DNA of 64,000 bases from Flavobacteriaceae bacterium PS02337 (GCA_029959285.1 JASCOE010000003.1:310001-374000), one strand, 5' to 3'. Numbered from the stretch's first letter, positions 51,581-60,275 are shown. Notes: generated from the sequence alone by a model not told the origin. Program-made: numbers and translations.

Positions 51581-53182
51581 ATGGAGAATATTACCGTAAT
51601 TATAATGCTGCTTTTTGGCGTAGCTTTTCTTAGCCTTATTAGTAAAAGATATAATTTTCCAATTCCGATTGTTTTGGTTTTATGTGGTGTTGTTATTAGT
51701 GTTGTCCCTGGACTTCCTGTTATTGCATTAAGTCCAGAAGTTGTATTTATTGTGTTTCTACCGCCACTTTTGTATCACGCTGCGTGGCACACAAGCTGGT
51801 CTGATTTTAAACAAGCTGTTCGACCGATAACCTTAGCGGCCGTTGGTTTGGTATTTTTTACAACAGGATTGGTTGCAGTTGTCGCACACGAGCTTATAGA
51901 TGATATTTCTTGGCCGTTAGCGTTTTTACTTGGTGCAATCGTTTCGCCGCCCGATGCTGTTTCTGCAACGGCAATTACAAAAGGTTTAGGGCTCAATCCG
52001 AGATTGATTGCCATTCTTGAAGGAGAAAGTTTGGTAAACGATGCGAGTGGTCTTGTGGCTTACAAGTATGCTCTTATGGCGATTACAGCTGGAAATTTTG
52101 TTTTGTGGCAAGCAGGATTAAACTTTGTTTTAATGTCAGTTTTGGGTATCGTAATAGGTCTGGCTGTTGGTTATATCATGTACTACATTCATAAAAGATT
52201 TGTTTGTGACGATATTATTGAAGTTACACTTACTTTATTGACGCCATTTGCTTCTTATTTAATTGCAGAGCATTTTGAAGGTTCGGGAGTTTTGGCTGTG
52301 GTTGCTACGGGGCTTTTTCTAGCAGCAAGATCTGGAACTATTTTTTCTCATGAAAGCCGAATTATGACCAATACAATTTGGGATGTTTTAAATAATATTC
52401 TGAACGGTTTGATTTTTATTCTAATCGGACTTCAATTGAGGCAAATTATCGAAGGAATCAGTAATTACTCGGGAAATTCGTTATTTATTTGGGGAGCAGT
52501 AATAAGTATCGTCGTTATTTTAGTTCGTTTTTTATGGGTGATTCCAGCGACAATTATTCCGAGAATGCTGAGTAAAAAAATTCGCAAAAAAGAAGAATTC
52601 GATTATCGAAATATGATCATTTTTGGTTGGTCTGGAATGCGTGGTGTCGTTTCTATGGCAGCAGCTTTGGCACTTCCGTTAATGTTGAATAAAACGGAAG
52701 AATTTCCACTTCGAAATTTAATTATATACTTGGTTTTCTGTGTGATACTTTCAACTTTGGTTATACAAGGTCTTACACTTCCATGGCTAATTAAAAAACT
52801 AAAAATTGAACGCTATTCTATTTTGGCAGAAGAATATGAAATTCGAAATAAAATAGTTTCTCAAACTATTACACATATTGAGGATAATTTTTCTTTATTA
52901 GATGATGAATTATTGCACAATATTAAAAGTAAATATGAAGTAAAATTTAATCGACTTCAAAAAACGGAACTTCCTTCTAATTTTTTTGGAAACGGAAAAG
53001 TATTAGGCGGACAGATTTTTAATGAATTCACAAAAATTCAAATTGATCTTTTGAATGTTGAAAGAGCAAAATTAGAATCCATGCACAAATTTGGTTCTGT
53101 AAACGAAGAAATCTTCCGTAAAATAGAAAAAGAACTTGATTTAGAAGAAACTCGTTTGTGGATGGAAATGTATGAGGAATAA
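51581..53182 (+). CDS. Na+/H+ antiporter (CPA1 family)
   Basis: This 533-residue inner-membrane protein has about 12 hydrophobic helices followed by a hydrophilic C-terminal tail of about 120 residues. The family signatures PPLLYHAAWHTSW, SPPDAVSATAI and the ion-binding segment EGESLVNDASGLVAYKYA are present. It exchanges Na+ (or K+) for H+ and protects against salt or alkali stress. The TAA stop is shared with the first unit of a 14-bp tandem repeat, and a palindromic terminator stands before the convergent gene. Confidence 0.94.
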   Translation: MENITVIIMLLFGVAFLSLISKRYNFPIPIVLVLCGVVISVVPGLPVIALSPEVVFIVFLPPLLYHAAWHTSWSDFKQAVRPITLAAVGLVFFTTGLVAVVAHELIDDISWPLAFLLGAIVSPPDAVSATAITKGLGLNPRLIAILEGESLVNDASGLVAYKYALMAITAGNFVLWQAGLNFVLMSVLGIVIGLAVGYIMYYIHKRFVCDDIIEVTLTLLTPFASYLIAEHFEGSGVLAVVATGLFLAARSGTIFSHESRIMTNTIWDVLNNILNGLIFILIGLQLRQIIEGISNYSGNSLFIWGAVISIVVILVRFLWVIPATIIPRMLSKKIRKKEEFDYRNMIIFGWSGMRGVVSMAAALALPLMLNKTEEFPLRNLIIYLVFCVILSTLVIQGLTLPWLIKKLKIERYSILAEEYEIRNKIVSQTITHIEDNFSLLDDELLHNIKSKYEVKFNRLQKTELPSNFFGNGKVLGGQIFNEFTKIQIDLLNVERAKLESMHKFGSVNEEIFRKIEKELDLEETRLWMEMYEE

Positions 53183-53250
53183 TTATTAATTGTGAATTAT
53201 TAATTGTGAATTATTAATTGTGAATTATTAATTGTGAATTATTAATTGTG
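53181..53250. repeat. perfect 14-bp tandem repeat, five copies
   Basis: AATTATTAATTGTG is repeated five times without change, starting on the last two bases of the antiporter stop codon. Copy number may vary between strains. Confidence 0.95.
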
Positions 53251-53276
53251 AATTCCAAATTATCAACTTTATTCAG

Positions 53277-53305
53277 CTTTGTCAAAGTTTAGAACTTTGA
53301 CAAAG
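53277..53305. repeat. 29-bp palindrome, copy 4 of 4, terminator-like
   Basis: CTTTGTCAAAGTT, TAG centre, AACTTTGACAAAG, with a CTTTTTTC tail. It stands between convergent genes and probably terminates both. Confidence 0.8.
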
Positions 53306-53325
53306 CTTTTTTCTTTTAAAACATT

Positions 53326-53769
53326 TTAAACTGGAATTTTTACATCGCTTAAAGCCAGATTTGCACTTGCTTGAGCAACAATTTTAGAAGTATTTTTATT
53401 AATTACTTCTGCTTTTATATTGATAATAGTTTTGCCTAATTTTTCCAGTTTAGTTTTAACGATAACCGTTTGATTTTCGAATACTGGATTAAAATAATCA
53501 ATGTATAAGTTAATGGTCGGGTAGAATTTTTCAAGTCCTAAAACCATAAAATTAACGCCAATACAATCGTCAATCATTCCAGCGGTCACACCACCGTGCA
53601 ACATTCCAACCGGATTGGTCATTTCTTTTCTGATTTCGAATTCAAATTCAACCGTTTTTTCTTCAACTAAAATTACTTTTCCGTTTAGCCAATGTGCAAA
53701 AGGTGACGGACTTCCAGTGAAATGTTTTCCAATAAAACTTTGAAGAAACAGTAATCTTTTATTTTCCAT
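53326..53769 (-). CDS. PaaI-type hotdog thioesterase
   Basis: This 147-residue hotdog-fold protein has the PaaI signature GMLHGGVTAGMIDDCIGVNFM near residue 53. It probably hydrolyses an acyl- or aryl-CoA thioester in the cytoplasm. Acidic residues in the helix after the GGV loop are at the expected catalytic position. It lies 11 nt downstream of the SDR gene on the same strand, so the two are probably co-transcribed under the HxlR regulator. The substrate is unknown. Confidence 0.85.
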   Translation of the reverse strand: MENKRLLFLQSFIGKHFTGSPSPFAHWLNGKVILVEEKTVEFEFEIRKEMTNPVGMLHGGVTAGMIDDCIGVNFMVLGLEKFYPTINLYIDYFNPVFENQTVIVKTKLEKLGKTIINIKAEVINKNTSKIVAQASANLALSDVKIPV

Positions 53770-53780
53770 ATTTAAATTAT

Positions 53781-54548
53781 TTATGCTGATAATTTGGCGC
53801 TGTTTTTTAATGGATTAATTAGTTTATAAGCTGTTTTTGGGAAAAATCGGCTCAAGAAATAAATTACTTTTGTATCGCCTACGCGAATGGTATAATTGTT
53901 TTTATGAATTCCATCTACTAAACCTTTTACAAGGATTTCTGGACTTATGCTTTTGGCGTCAATGCCTTTTGCCATTTCTGTATCTACTAATGGAGGTAAT
54001 AATTCAAAAACTTTTACATTCGTTTTAGCAACTTCTAAATGATTTCTAAGTGAAGCAGTATAAAAACGTAGTGCCGCTTTTGTTGCAGAATATGTAGGCG
54101 CTAAATTTGATGGAACATAACTCAAAACAGAAGTTGTATTGATAATGGCACTTTCTGGTTTGCTTTGAAGCATTTTTAGAAACAGATTATTCAATCTGAT
54201 AATCGCTAAATAGTTTATATTCATTTCATAAGCAGCCAGTTCTGTAATTTTATCGTTTGTTTTAGCTAAATTATTTGTTGGGTTAGAAACACCCGCATTG
54301 TTGTATAGAATGTCAATTCCGCCTAAAGATTCAATTTGTGTGTAAAGTTGCTGCGCTTGTTCTGCATCTGCGACGTCATTTTGAATGGCTATAATTTGCG
54401 GATAAAGCCTTTTTGCGTCATCTAATTTTTCTTTATTTCTTCCTGTAATAATTACTTTAGCCCCTTTTGCTAAAAATTGTTTTGCTGACTCTAAACCTAT
54501 TCCTGACGCACCGCCAGTAATCAATATTGTTTTACCTTTTAAGTCCAT
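53781..54548 (-). CDS. short-chain dehydrogenase/reductase (SDR)
   Basis: The 255 residues from the ATG at 54548 begin MDLKGKTILITGGASGIGLE, a classical SDR start with the TGxxxGxG cofactor loop. The longer frame starting at 54611 would run through the operator. Other motifs are NNAG, the catalytic Ser in NTTSVLS, and YSATK (Tyr and Lys). A C-terminal segment with FLSRFFPKTAYKLI resembles the DltE-like group. It is divergent from an HxlR-type regulator with palindromic operators between them. Confidence 0.92.
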   Translation of the reverse strand: MDLKGKTILITGGASGIGLESAKQFLAKGAKVIITGRNKEKLDDAKRLYPQIIAIQNDVADAEQAQQLYTQIESLGGIDILYNNAGVSNPTNNLAKTNDKITELAAYEMNINYLAIIRLNNLFLKMLQSKPESAIINTTSVLSYVPSNLAPTYSATKAALRFYTASLRNHLEVAKTNVKVFELLPPLVDTEMAKGIDAKSISPEILVKGLVDGIHKNNYTIRVGDTKVIYFLSRFFPKTAYKLINPLKNSAKLSA

Positions 54549-54604
54549 TTTTTCTGATTTTAAAGTGTATAATTTGCTTTGTTTAAGAATATTAAATAAA
54601 TTTG

Positions 54605-54656
54605 CTTGCATTTTGCAAGTACAAAGATATTAATTACTTGCAAAACGCAAGTAATT
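54605..54656. promoter_or_regulatory. two CTTGC...GCAAG operators between SDR and HxlR genes
   Basis: CTTGC, five bases, GCAAG at 54605-54619 and a longer palindrome AATTACTTGC, AAAAC, GCAAGTAATT at 54632-54656. A minus-strand TATCTTTG (54629-54622) lies between them with CTTG 18 bp upstream inside the second palindrome, so binding would block the SDR promoter. Confidence 0.7.
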
Positions 54657-54670
54657 TTTTAATTTATTTT

Positions 54671-55084
54671 ATGAAAGCTTCTAAAAAAAGATCAAATTGC
54701 CCAATAAATACGTCTTTAGAAATCTGGGGAGATAAATGGTCATTGTTGATTATCAGGGATTTGATGTTTAAAAAACAATGCACGTATGGTGATTTTTTAA
54801 AATCGGAGGAAAAGATTGCGACTAATATTTTAGCCAGCAGACTTTTGGTTTTAGAAGAAAATGATTTGATAACTAAACTAGATCATCCAGATAGTAAAGC
54901 CAAAGTTTTGTATCAATTAACAGAAAAAGCAATTGAATTGTTTCCTGTATTAATTGAAATCAGTTTATGGGCCGAGAAATATTATGAAATCCCAGAAGAA
55001 AGAAAAATTGTGCTAGAAAAAGCAAAACAGAATAAAACTGCCTTTATAGAAAAAGGAATTAGAAAAATGAAAGAAGGTTTATGA
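54671..55084 (+). CDS. HxlR-family transcriptional regulator
   Basis: This winged-helix regulator has 137 residues from the ATG at 54671, chosen because the earlier in-frame ATG lies in the operator. The core reads KKRSNCPINTSLEIWGDKWS and then TNILASRLLVLEENDLI. Cys near residue 9 is the conserved redox-sensing position of many HxlR/MarR-type regulators. It probably represses the divergent SDR-thioesterase pair. Confidence 0.9.
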   Translation: MKASKKRSNCPINTSLEIWGDKWSLLIIRDLMFKKQCTYGDFLKSEEKIATNILASRLLVLEENDLITKLDHPDSKAKVLYQLTEKAIELFPVLIEISLWAEKYYEIPEERKIVLEKAKQNKTAFIEKGIRKMKEGL

Positions 55085-55195
55085 GTTATGAAAATTATAA
55101 GTTATAAGTTATGAGTTATGAGTTATGAGTTATGAGTGAGTGTTATACACAAAGAGTGAAACTTATAATTAATAACTTATAACTCATAATTAAAT
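55081..55195. repeat. inverted AT-rich repeat of the ATAACTCATAA family
   Basis: The left part holds direct copies of GTTATGA (for example GAGTTATGAGTTATGAG near 55110) and the right part TTATAACTCATAATTAA. It spans the whole gap between the convergent HxlR and MutS-like genes and overlaps the first gene's stop region. Confidence 0.7.
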
Positions 55196-56962
55196 AACCC
55201 CAATTTTCTGCATTAAAAACGTTGCGCTTTTATTTTTGCAGATACCATTTCTTAGTTTATAATCGAAATGTAAATCATCATTTTTTATTTCAACTTCAAA
55301 ACATTGATTGGTTAAAATTTCTGGAAATTCGTTTGTAGTCAGACAAACTTCAATGTCGTGTGTGGCGATTGCGCCGATTGCTTTTTTAGAAATTATCTTC
55401 TTTACCACTTCAATTGTTCCGTTTCTTTTATCATCAGAATTTGTACCTCTTAAAATCTCATCTAATAAAACGAAAGCAGGCTGATTTTCAAGCGCATCCA
55501 TGATCTGTTTTAAACGTTTAATTTCAGCAAAAAAGTAAGATTCTGAATCCGATAACGAATCTGACAATCGCATTGAAACTAATACTGGAAGTGGATGAAC
55601 TTTAGCTTCTGAAGCACAAACTACTGAACCAATTCCACTAAGGACCATATTGATGCCTAAGCTTCGTAAAAAAGTACTTTTGCCCGACATATTAGATCCT
55701 GTTAAAATCACGAAAGATTGCGGGTAAAATTGAGTGTCATTTCCAATTCTTGTTGCTGGATTTAACAACGGATGACTAAGGTTTTTAAATTCAATTTTAT
55801 ATTCTGAATTAATTTCTGGGAAAACAAAATCGGCGTTATTGTATGCTAGATTTGAAAGACTATTTAAGGCTTCAATTTCTCCAATAATAGAAATCCAGTT
55901 ATCTATTTCAGAAGCATAATTTTCTTTCCATTTTAAAAGCGCTCTTAAAACATGAAGATTAAATAAAAATGTTCCGTTAAATAAAGTAGCTGTAAACAAG
56001 TTACTTATAGTATCCATTCTCGAGAACAATTCCGAAAGCTGTTTTAAATGCTGACTTGCTTTTGCGTTCTTGAAATTTAATTGCTCTTGTAAAAGAATTA
56101 GCTTTTTGGACTGAAAAGATTCTTTTTCGATTTTTTCAATCAATAAACCATATTGCTTAATGATTGTATCAATATTATCTGCTTTTGCTATTTCAGATCG
56201 AATTCTTTTTGAAGCAAATCCTAAAACCATCAAATTGGCAATAAAAACATAAGTTAGATAAGAAAGTATAATAGTTTTTGAAGTAATAAAATAGGCTATT
56301 CCAAATCCAAAAAATGCTAGAGGTAAGATAACAGAGAGTGCAACAAAAACTTTAGGTAAATTATTATTTTTGAAAGAAGACCAATATTTTATGGCCTCAT
56401 AAGATTGTTTAGAATCTTCACCAATAATGGCCAAAGCTTGAAAATTTTGTCTCCAATCAATTTTATTTTTTAGTTCGTTTACAGCTTCTTGATTTTCTAA
56501 AATAGAATCTTCAGGAAGTGTATGCAATAATAAATTGGCAAGCGTTTTTTTTCCAATAAAAGAAGCGGTTCTATTTAGATTTTGAAATAAAGAATGTTCT
56601 CCAAAAATATCTAAATCGTAAGCGTAAGGATGATGAAAATCGATAAATTCTACTCCATTCTCAAAAGCAGTTTTTTCTCTTTTTAAAAAAGCAATTTCAT
56701 TTTGGTTGATTTTTAAAAGCGTTTCAGCAAGAAGTTTTTGAAACGATAATTTCGAATGAATTCTCATTAAAAAAATAAAACCAACAAAAGATAGAATAGC
56801 AAAAATGACATAAAGTATTTCGTCTGTTTTGATGTAATTAAACATAAAAAACAATAAAAGGAAAATACTTAATAACCTCAAAAGGCTTACGCTATTGTAT
56901 TTTTTGTTGGTTTTATGATATAAGTCTGAATATGTATTGACTTTGTCTTGATATGCTTTCAT
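55190..56962 (-). CDS. membrane-anchored MutS-family ATPase
   Basis: The 590 residues have hydrophobic segments at about 28-65 (LLRLLSIFLLLFFMFNYI, ILYVIFAILSFVGFIFLM) and about 205-250, then helical MutS core-like regions and a C-terminal MutS ATPase. The ATPase has Walker A GSNMSGKSTFLRSL near residue 424 and Walker B FVLLDEILRGTNSDD near 497. The mismatch-recognition and connector domains of true MutS are absent. Such proteins occur in Bacteroidota and may sense DNA at the membrane or have an unrelated role. A minus-strand TATATTTG (56991-56984) is a probable promoter element. Confidence 0.9.
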   Translation of the reverse strand: MKAYQDKVNTYSDLYHKTNKKYNSVSLLRLLSIFLLLFFMFNYIKTDEILYVIFAILSFVGFIFLMRIHSKLSFQKLLAETLLKINQNEIAFLKREKTAFENGVEFIDFHHPYAYDLDIFGEHSLFQNLNRTASFIGKKTLANLLLHTLPEDSILENQEAVNELKNKIDWRQNFQALAIIGEDSKQSYEAIKYWSSFKNNNLPKVFVALSVILPLAFFGFGIAYFITSKTIILSYLTYVFIANLMVLGFASKRIRSEIAKADNIDTIIKQYGLLIEKIEKESFQSKKLILLQEQLNFKNAKASQHLKQLSELFSRMDTISNLFTATLFNGTFLFNLHVLRALLKWKENYASEIDNWISIIGEIEALNSLSNLAYNNADFVFPEINSEYKIEFKNLSHPLLNPATRIGNDTQFYPQSFVILTGSNMSGKSTFLRSLGINMVLSGIGSVVCASEAKVHPLPVLVSMRLSDSLSDSESYFFAEIKRLKQIMDALENQPAFVLLDEILRGTNSDDKRNGTIEVVKKIISKKAIGAIATHDIEVCLTTNEFPEILTNQCFEVEIKNDDLHFDYKLRNGICKNKSATFLMQKIGVI

Positions 56963-57024
56963 TCTAAAAATTTACTTGAAATACAAATATAGCTTTTAAG
57001 CGACAAAATCGTAACATATTACCA

Positions 57025-57858
57025 TTAATCTTCGTGCATAACCAAGATCGGAATTGGAACTTCTTTGGTTATTTTTTTACTGAAACTTGAATTGAATATA
57101 CTTTCAAAGAAAGAACGTTTGTGGGTAATCGTTGTTAAAATATCAATGTCTTTGTATAGCACAAAATCAAGAATAGTTTCTTTAACGTCGTCACTTGGTA
57201 AAACTAGAAACTCGACATTTTCTGCGGCAAATTCTCTTTCCCATTCTTTTCGGGTTTCGTCGGTCACATCAGAATTAGAAGTTTTTACATATAAACTTTT
57301 AACCTTTGCATCGGTTTTTTTGGCAATTTTAAGAATTTTTTTTAGCTCTTTTTTGTCTTTTTCACGGTAACGTGTTGTAAAACCAATCGTTTTGATTTTT
57401 TTATATTTCGCTTCAACGGGAACGCACAACACAGGAACCTCAACACCAGCAATTACAGATTCTGTATTAGAGCCCGTAAAGAATTTTGTCCAATCAGAAA
57501 CGCTATTTGTACCCATAATTACAAAGTCGATTTGGTCTTCTTCAACAGCATTTTTTAGGTTATAAATCAAATCACCATCCATTAAACGATGCTTAATTAC
57601 AATATCTTCTAAATTGCGTTCGATGGCAATTGTTCGCAGTTTTGGAATCTCATCTTTAAACATTTCAAATTTTGCTAGTTCAATTGAACTGTATATAGAA
57701 GCGTAGTTCTCTGGAAAGAATTGGCTGTCGTAAACCGGGATTTCAAATGTATGAAGCAAGATCAATTCGGCTTTTACAACTTTAGCAAATTCTAGAGCGT
57801 GGACAAATGCATTTGTGGCTGCATCAGAGAAATCGGTAGGGAATAATATCTTTTTCAT
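57025..57858 (-). CDS. tandem-domain universal stress protein
   Basis: The 277 residues from the ATG at 57858 (KKILFPTDFSDAATNAFVHA) are typical of UspA. Two UspA folds are present, residues about 1-145 and 146-277. The first has the nucleotide-loop motif MGTNSVSDWTKFFTGSNTE, while the second is more divergent, a common pattern in Bacteroidota. USPs aid survival in starvation, oxygen or envelope stress. The upstream region has a promoter with a palindrome of the FNR/CRP kind placed about 41.5 bp from the expected transcription start. Confidence 0.92.
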   Translation of the reverse strand: MKKILFPTDFSDAATNAFVHALEFAKVVKAELILLHTFEIPVYDSQFFPENYASIYSSIELAKFEMFKDEIPKLRTIAIERNLEDIVIKHRLMDGDLIYNLKNAVEEDQIDFVIMGTNSVSDWTKFFTGSNTESVIAGVEVPVLCVPVEAKYKKIKTIGFTTRYREKDKKELKKILKIAKKTDAKVKSLYVKTSNSDVTDETRKEWEREFAAENVEFLVLPSDDVKETILDFVLYKDIDILTTITHKRSFFESIFNSSFSKKITKEVPIPILVMHED

Positions 57859-57884
57859 CGTATTTAGAATTAAGGTTTGTCTCT

Positions 57885-57928
57885 CAAATTTACTCATTCT
57901 AGAAGAAAAACAACCTGATAATTATCAG
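57885..57928 (-). promoter_or_regulatory. uspA-type promoter with FNR/CRP-like palindrome
   Basis: On the minus strand TTG (57913-57911), 18 bp, TAAATTTG (57892-57885). Just upstream is the perfect palindrome CTGATAATTATCAG (57915-57928), with the TGAT-N4-ATCA core of FNR-family sites. Its centre is about 41.5 bp from the expected start near 57880. Confidence 0.6.
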
Positions 57929-58015
57929 TATTTTAACACTTAATAATTTGTTAATTCTATGATTTTGAACAGAAAATCGAATTTTCATTGCTTAAAAGAA
58001 TTTGTCCTTTTTTTG

Positions 58016-58023
58016 TACCTTTG
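58016..58023 (+). promoter_or_regulatory. TACCTTTG element directly before mnmE
   Basis: This TAnnTTTG element ends 4 nt before the mnmE ATG, which predicts an RNA start at or next to the A of the start codon. TTTG at 58001 is too close for the usual upstream element. Confidence 0.5.
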
Positions 58024-58027
58024 CGGC

Positions 58028-59428
58028 ATGATAAATCAAGATTCTATAGTTGCTTTGGCTACGCCTTCGGGGGCTGGAGCAATCGCCATAATTCGAATTT
58101 CTGGAGCTGAAGCCATTACAATTGGTAATTCGGTTTTTAAATCTATTAAAGACAAAGATTTAACGAAACAGAAAACGCATACTTTACACTTAGGACATAT
58201 TGTTGACGGAAATAAAACGCTTGATGAAGTTTTAGTTTCGGTTTTTAAAGGTCCAAATTCATATACAGGAGAAAATACGATTGAAATTTCATGCCACGGA
58301 TCAACTTATATTCAACAGCAGATTATTCAATTATTACTTCGAAAAGGCTGTAGAATGGCCGATGCGGGAGAATTTACGCTTCGAGCTTTCTTAAACGGAA
58401 AATTAGATTTGTCTCAAGCAGAAGCAGTTGCCGATTTGATTTCGTCTGATAATGAAGCTTCTCATCAAATTGCAATGCAACAAATGCGCGGCGGATTTAG
58501 TAATGAAATTGCAAAATTGAGAGAAGAACTTTTAAATTTTGCTTCTTTAATTGAATTAGAATTAGATTTTGCTGAAGAAGATGTTGAGTTTGCTGATAGA
58601 ACTCAATTCCATGAATTATTAAACCGAATTGAATTTGTTTTAAAACGTTTGATTGATTCATTTGCTGTTGGAAATGTCATTAAAAATGGAATTCCTGTTG
58701 CGATTGTCGGTGAACCAAATGTTGGAAAATCGACTTTATTGAATGCTTTATTAAACGAAGAACGTGCAATCGTTTCAGACATTGCAGGAACAACGCGCGA
58801 TACAATTGAAGATGAATTAGTTATTGGCGGAATCGGATTCAGATTTATTGATACTGCTGGAATTCGTGATACAAAAGATGTTGTAGAAAGCATCGGAATT
58901 AAGAAAACTTTCGAAAAAATAGAACAAGCACAAGTCGTAATTTATTTATTTGACGGATTGAAATTTCAAGCTTCAAGTTCCGAATTTGTGAATGAAATTG
59001 AACAAATCAAGAATAAATATCCGCTAAAACCTTTGTTGATTGTGGTGAATAAAAAAGATATTTTATCTGCTGATGAAGTATCAAATATTACAACACAACT
59101 TGAAAATCTAAATGCAAAACTGTTATTGATTTCTGCAAAAGAAAAAATAGGAGTAGAGGATTTAAAAAATGAATTGTTGTCTTTTGTAAATACTGGTGCA
59201 CTTCGTAACAACGAAACAATTGTAACCAATACAAGACATTATGATTCTTTATTAAAAGCCTTAGATGAAATACAAAAAGTGAAATTTGGTTTAGAATCTG
59301 GACTTTCAAGTGATTTAATGGCTTTGGATATTCGTGAAGCTTTATATCAATTCGGGCTTATTACGGGTCAAGTTTCTAACGACGAATTATTGGGTAATAT
59401 CTTCGCTAATTTCTGCATCGGCAAGTAG
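58028..59428 (+). CDS. mnmE: tRNA uridine-5-carboxymethylaminomethyl(34) synthesis GTPase MnmE
   Basis: The 466 residues from the ATG at 58028 (INQDSIVALATPSGAGAIAI) give the usual MnmE start. An upstream in-frame ATG would add 23 unlikely residues that run through the promoter. The order is an N-terminal folate-binding domain, a helical domain, and an inserted G domain at about 220-375 with GEPNVGKST, DTAG and NKKD. The C-terminal CIGK carries the catalytic Cys. With MnmG it modifies the wobble uridine of several tRNAs. Confidence 0.97.
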   Translation: MINQDSIVALATPSGAGAIAIIRISGAEAITIGNSVFKSIKDKDLTKQKTHTLHLGHIVDGNKTLDEVLVSVFKGPNSYTGENTIEISCHGSTYIQQQIIQLLLRKGCRMADAGEFTLRAFLNGKLDLSQAEAVADLISSDNEASHQIAMQQMRGGFSNEIAKLREELLNFASLIELELDFAEEDVEFADRTQFHELLNRIEFVLKRLIDSFAVGNVIKNGIPVAIVGEPNVGKSTLLNALLNEERAIVSDIAGTTRDTIEDELVIGGIGFRFIDTAGIRDTKDVVESIGIKKTFEKIEQAQVVIYLFDGLKFQASSSEFVNEIEQIKNKYPLKPLLIVVNKKDILSADEVSNITTQLENLNAKLLLISAKEKIGVEDLKNELLSFVNTGALRNNETIVTNTRHYDSLLKALDEIQKVKFGLESGLSSDLMALDIREALYQFGLITGQVSNDELLGNIFANFCIGK

Positions 59429-59537
59429 TTATTATGTTTTTTCTTTTTTCAGATTGTTTTTCTATATTTGAAACTCAGCATGAACAAAAGGGAAGTTTTT
59501 GCATAGGCTGATAGTGAACTGTAAATTTGTTAGTATT

Positions 59538-60275
59538 ATGAAATTTAATCTTTTTTTCGCTATTACTATTTTTTGGACAGCAAGCTGCTTCGGACAAGAG
59601 ATTTCTTCAAATAAAGTATTTAAAGAAATAGCTCTAGTGAACAGCATCGAATTTGTAAACTCTAAATATGACCAGCCAAAATTCAGCTGCGGCTTTCTTA
59701 TAAAATATAAAAATGAAACATTTGCTGTAACAGCAAAACATATACTTAAGATTGTTAAGCCTGAGGGGATGACAACCCTATCGCTAGAAAGCTATATTAA
59801 AAATTGGACATTATACCCATTAAACAATAAGTCCGAAATTGTAATTTGTGATAAATTATTAAATGAAGACAAATCTGAGTTATTAGAAGCCAAATCTACG
59901 TATCACAATGACTGGCTGGTCTTTTCCATAAAGAAGAACTCTACCAATATTATACCTTTGGAAATAAGAAGCACTCCTCTGATACAGGGAGAAAAATTAT
60001 ATGTTGTAGGCTGGACTAGAACGATGGAAAACGGACCTCAAAGAGTATATGAATTTGAATATTATAAAACAATTTCAAACCGCATTTTATTAAAAGATAT
60101 TATTGTGCCGGAGAAATTTGGAGGACTCAGCGGGGCTCCATTAATTGATGAAAATGGATTGCTTGTTGGTATTGTCTCAAATGCGACAGTTGATCCAGAT
60201 TCAAACAAGAAGTTTTTCTCTCCATGCTCAGTAACGAATTTATTAACTTTTATGGAAAATAGGAAACATGATTAA
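59538..60275 (+). CDS. secreted trypsin-like serine protease-fold protein
   Basis: The 245 residues from the ATG at 59538 start with a signal peptide (TASCFGQ). A likely catalytic triad is H68 (VTAKHIL), D125 (HNDWLVFSI) and S198 in GGLSGAPLI. The classical GDSGGP motif is changed to GLSGAP, as in many bacterial chymotrypsin-fold proteins. No PDZ domain follows, unlike DegP. It stands alone, after mnmE and convergent with the MFS gene. Activity and target are unknown. Confidence 0.75.
   Translation: MKFNLFFAITIFWTASCFGQEISSNKVFKEIALVNSIEFVNSKYDQPKFSCGFLIKYKNETFAVTAKHILKIVKPEGMTTLSLESYIKNWTLYPLNNKSEIVICDKLLNEDKSELLEAKSTYHNDWLVFSIKKNSTNIIPLEIRSTPLIQGEKLYVVGWTRTMENGPQRVYEFEYYKTISNRILLKDIIVPEKFGGLSGAPLIDENGLLVGIVSNATVDPDSNKKFFSPCSVTNLLTFMENRKHD

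Noticed and set aside
53181-53250. CRISPR array
   Set aside because: The five units are directly adjacent without spacers and only 14 bp long, so this is a simple tandem repeat.
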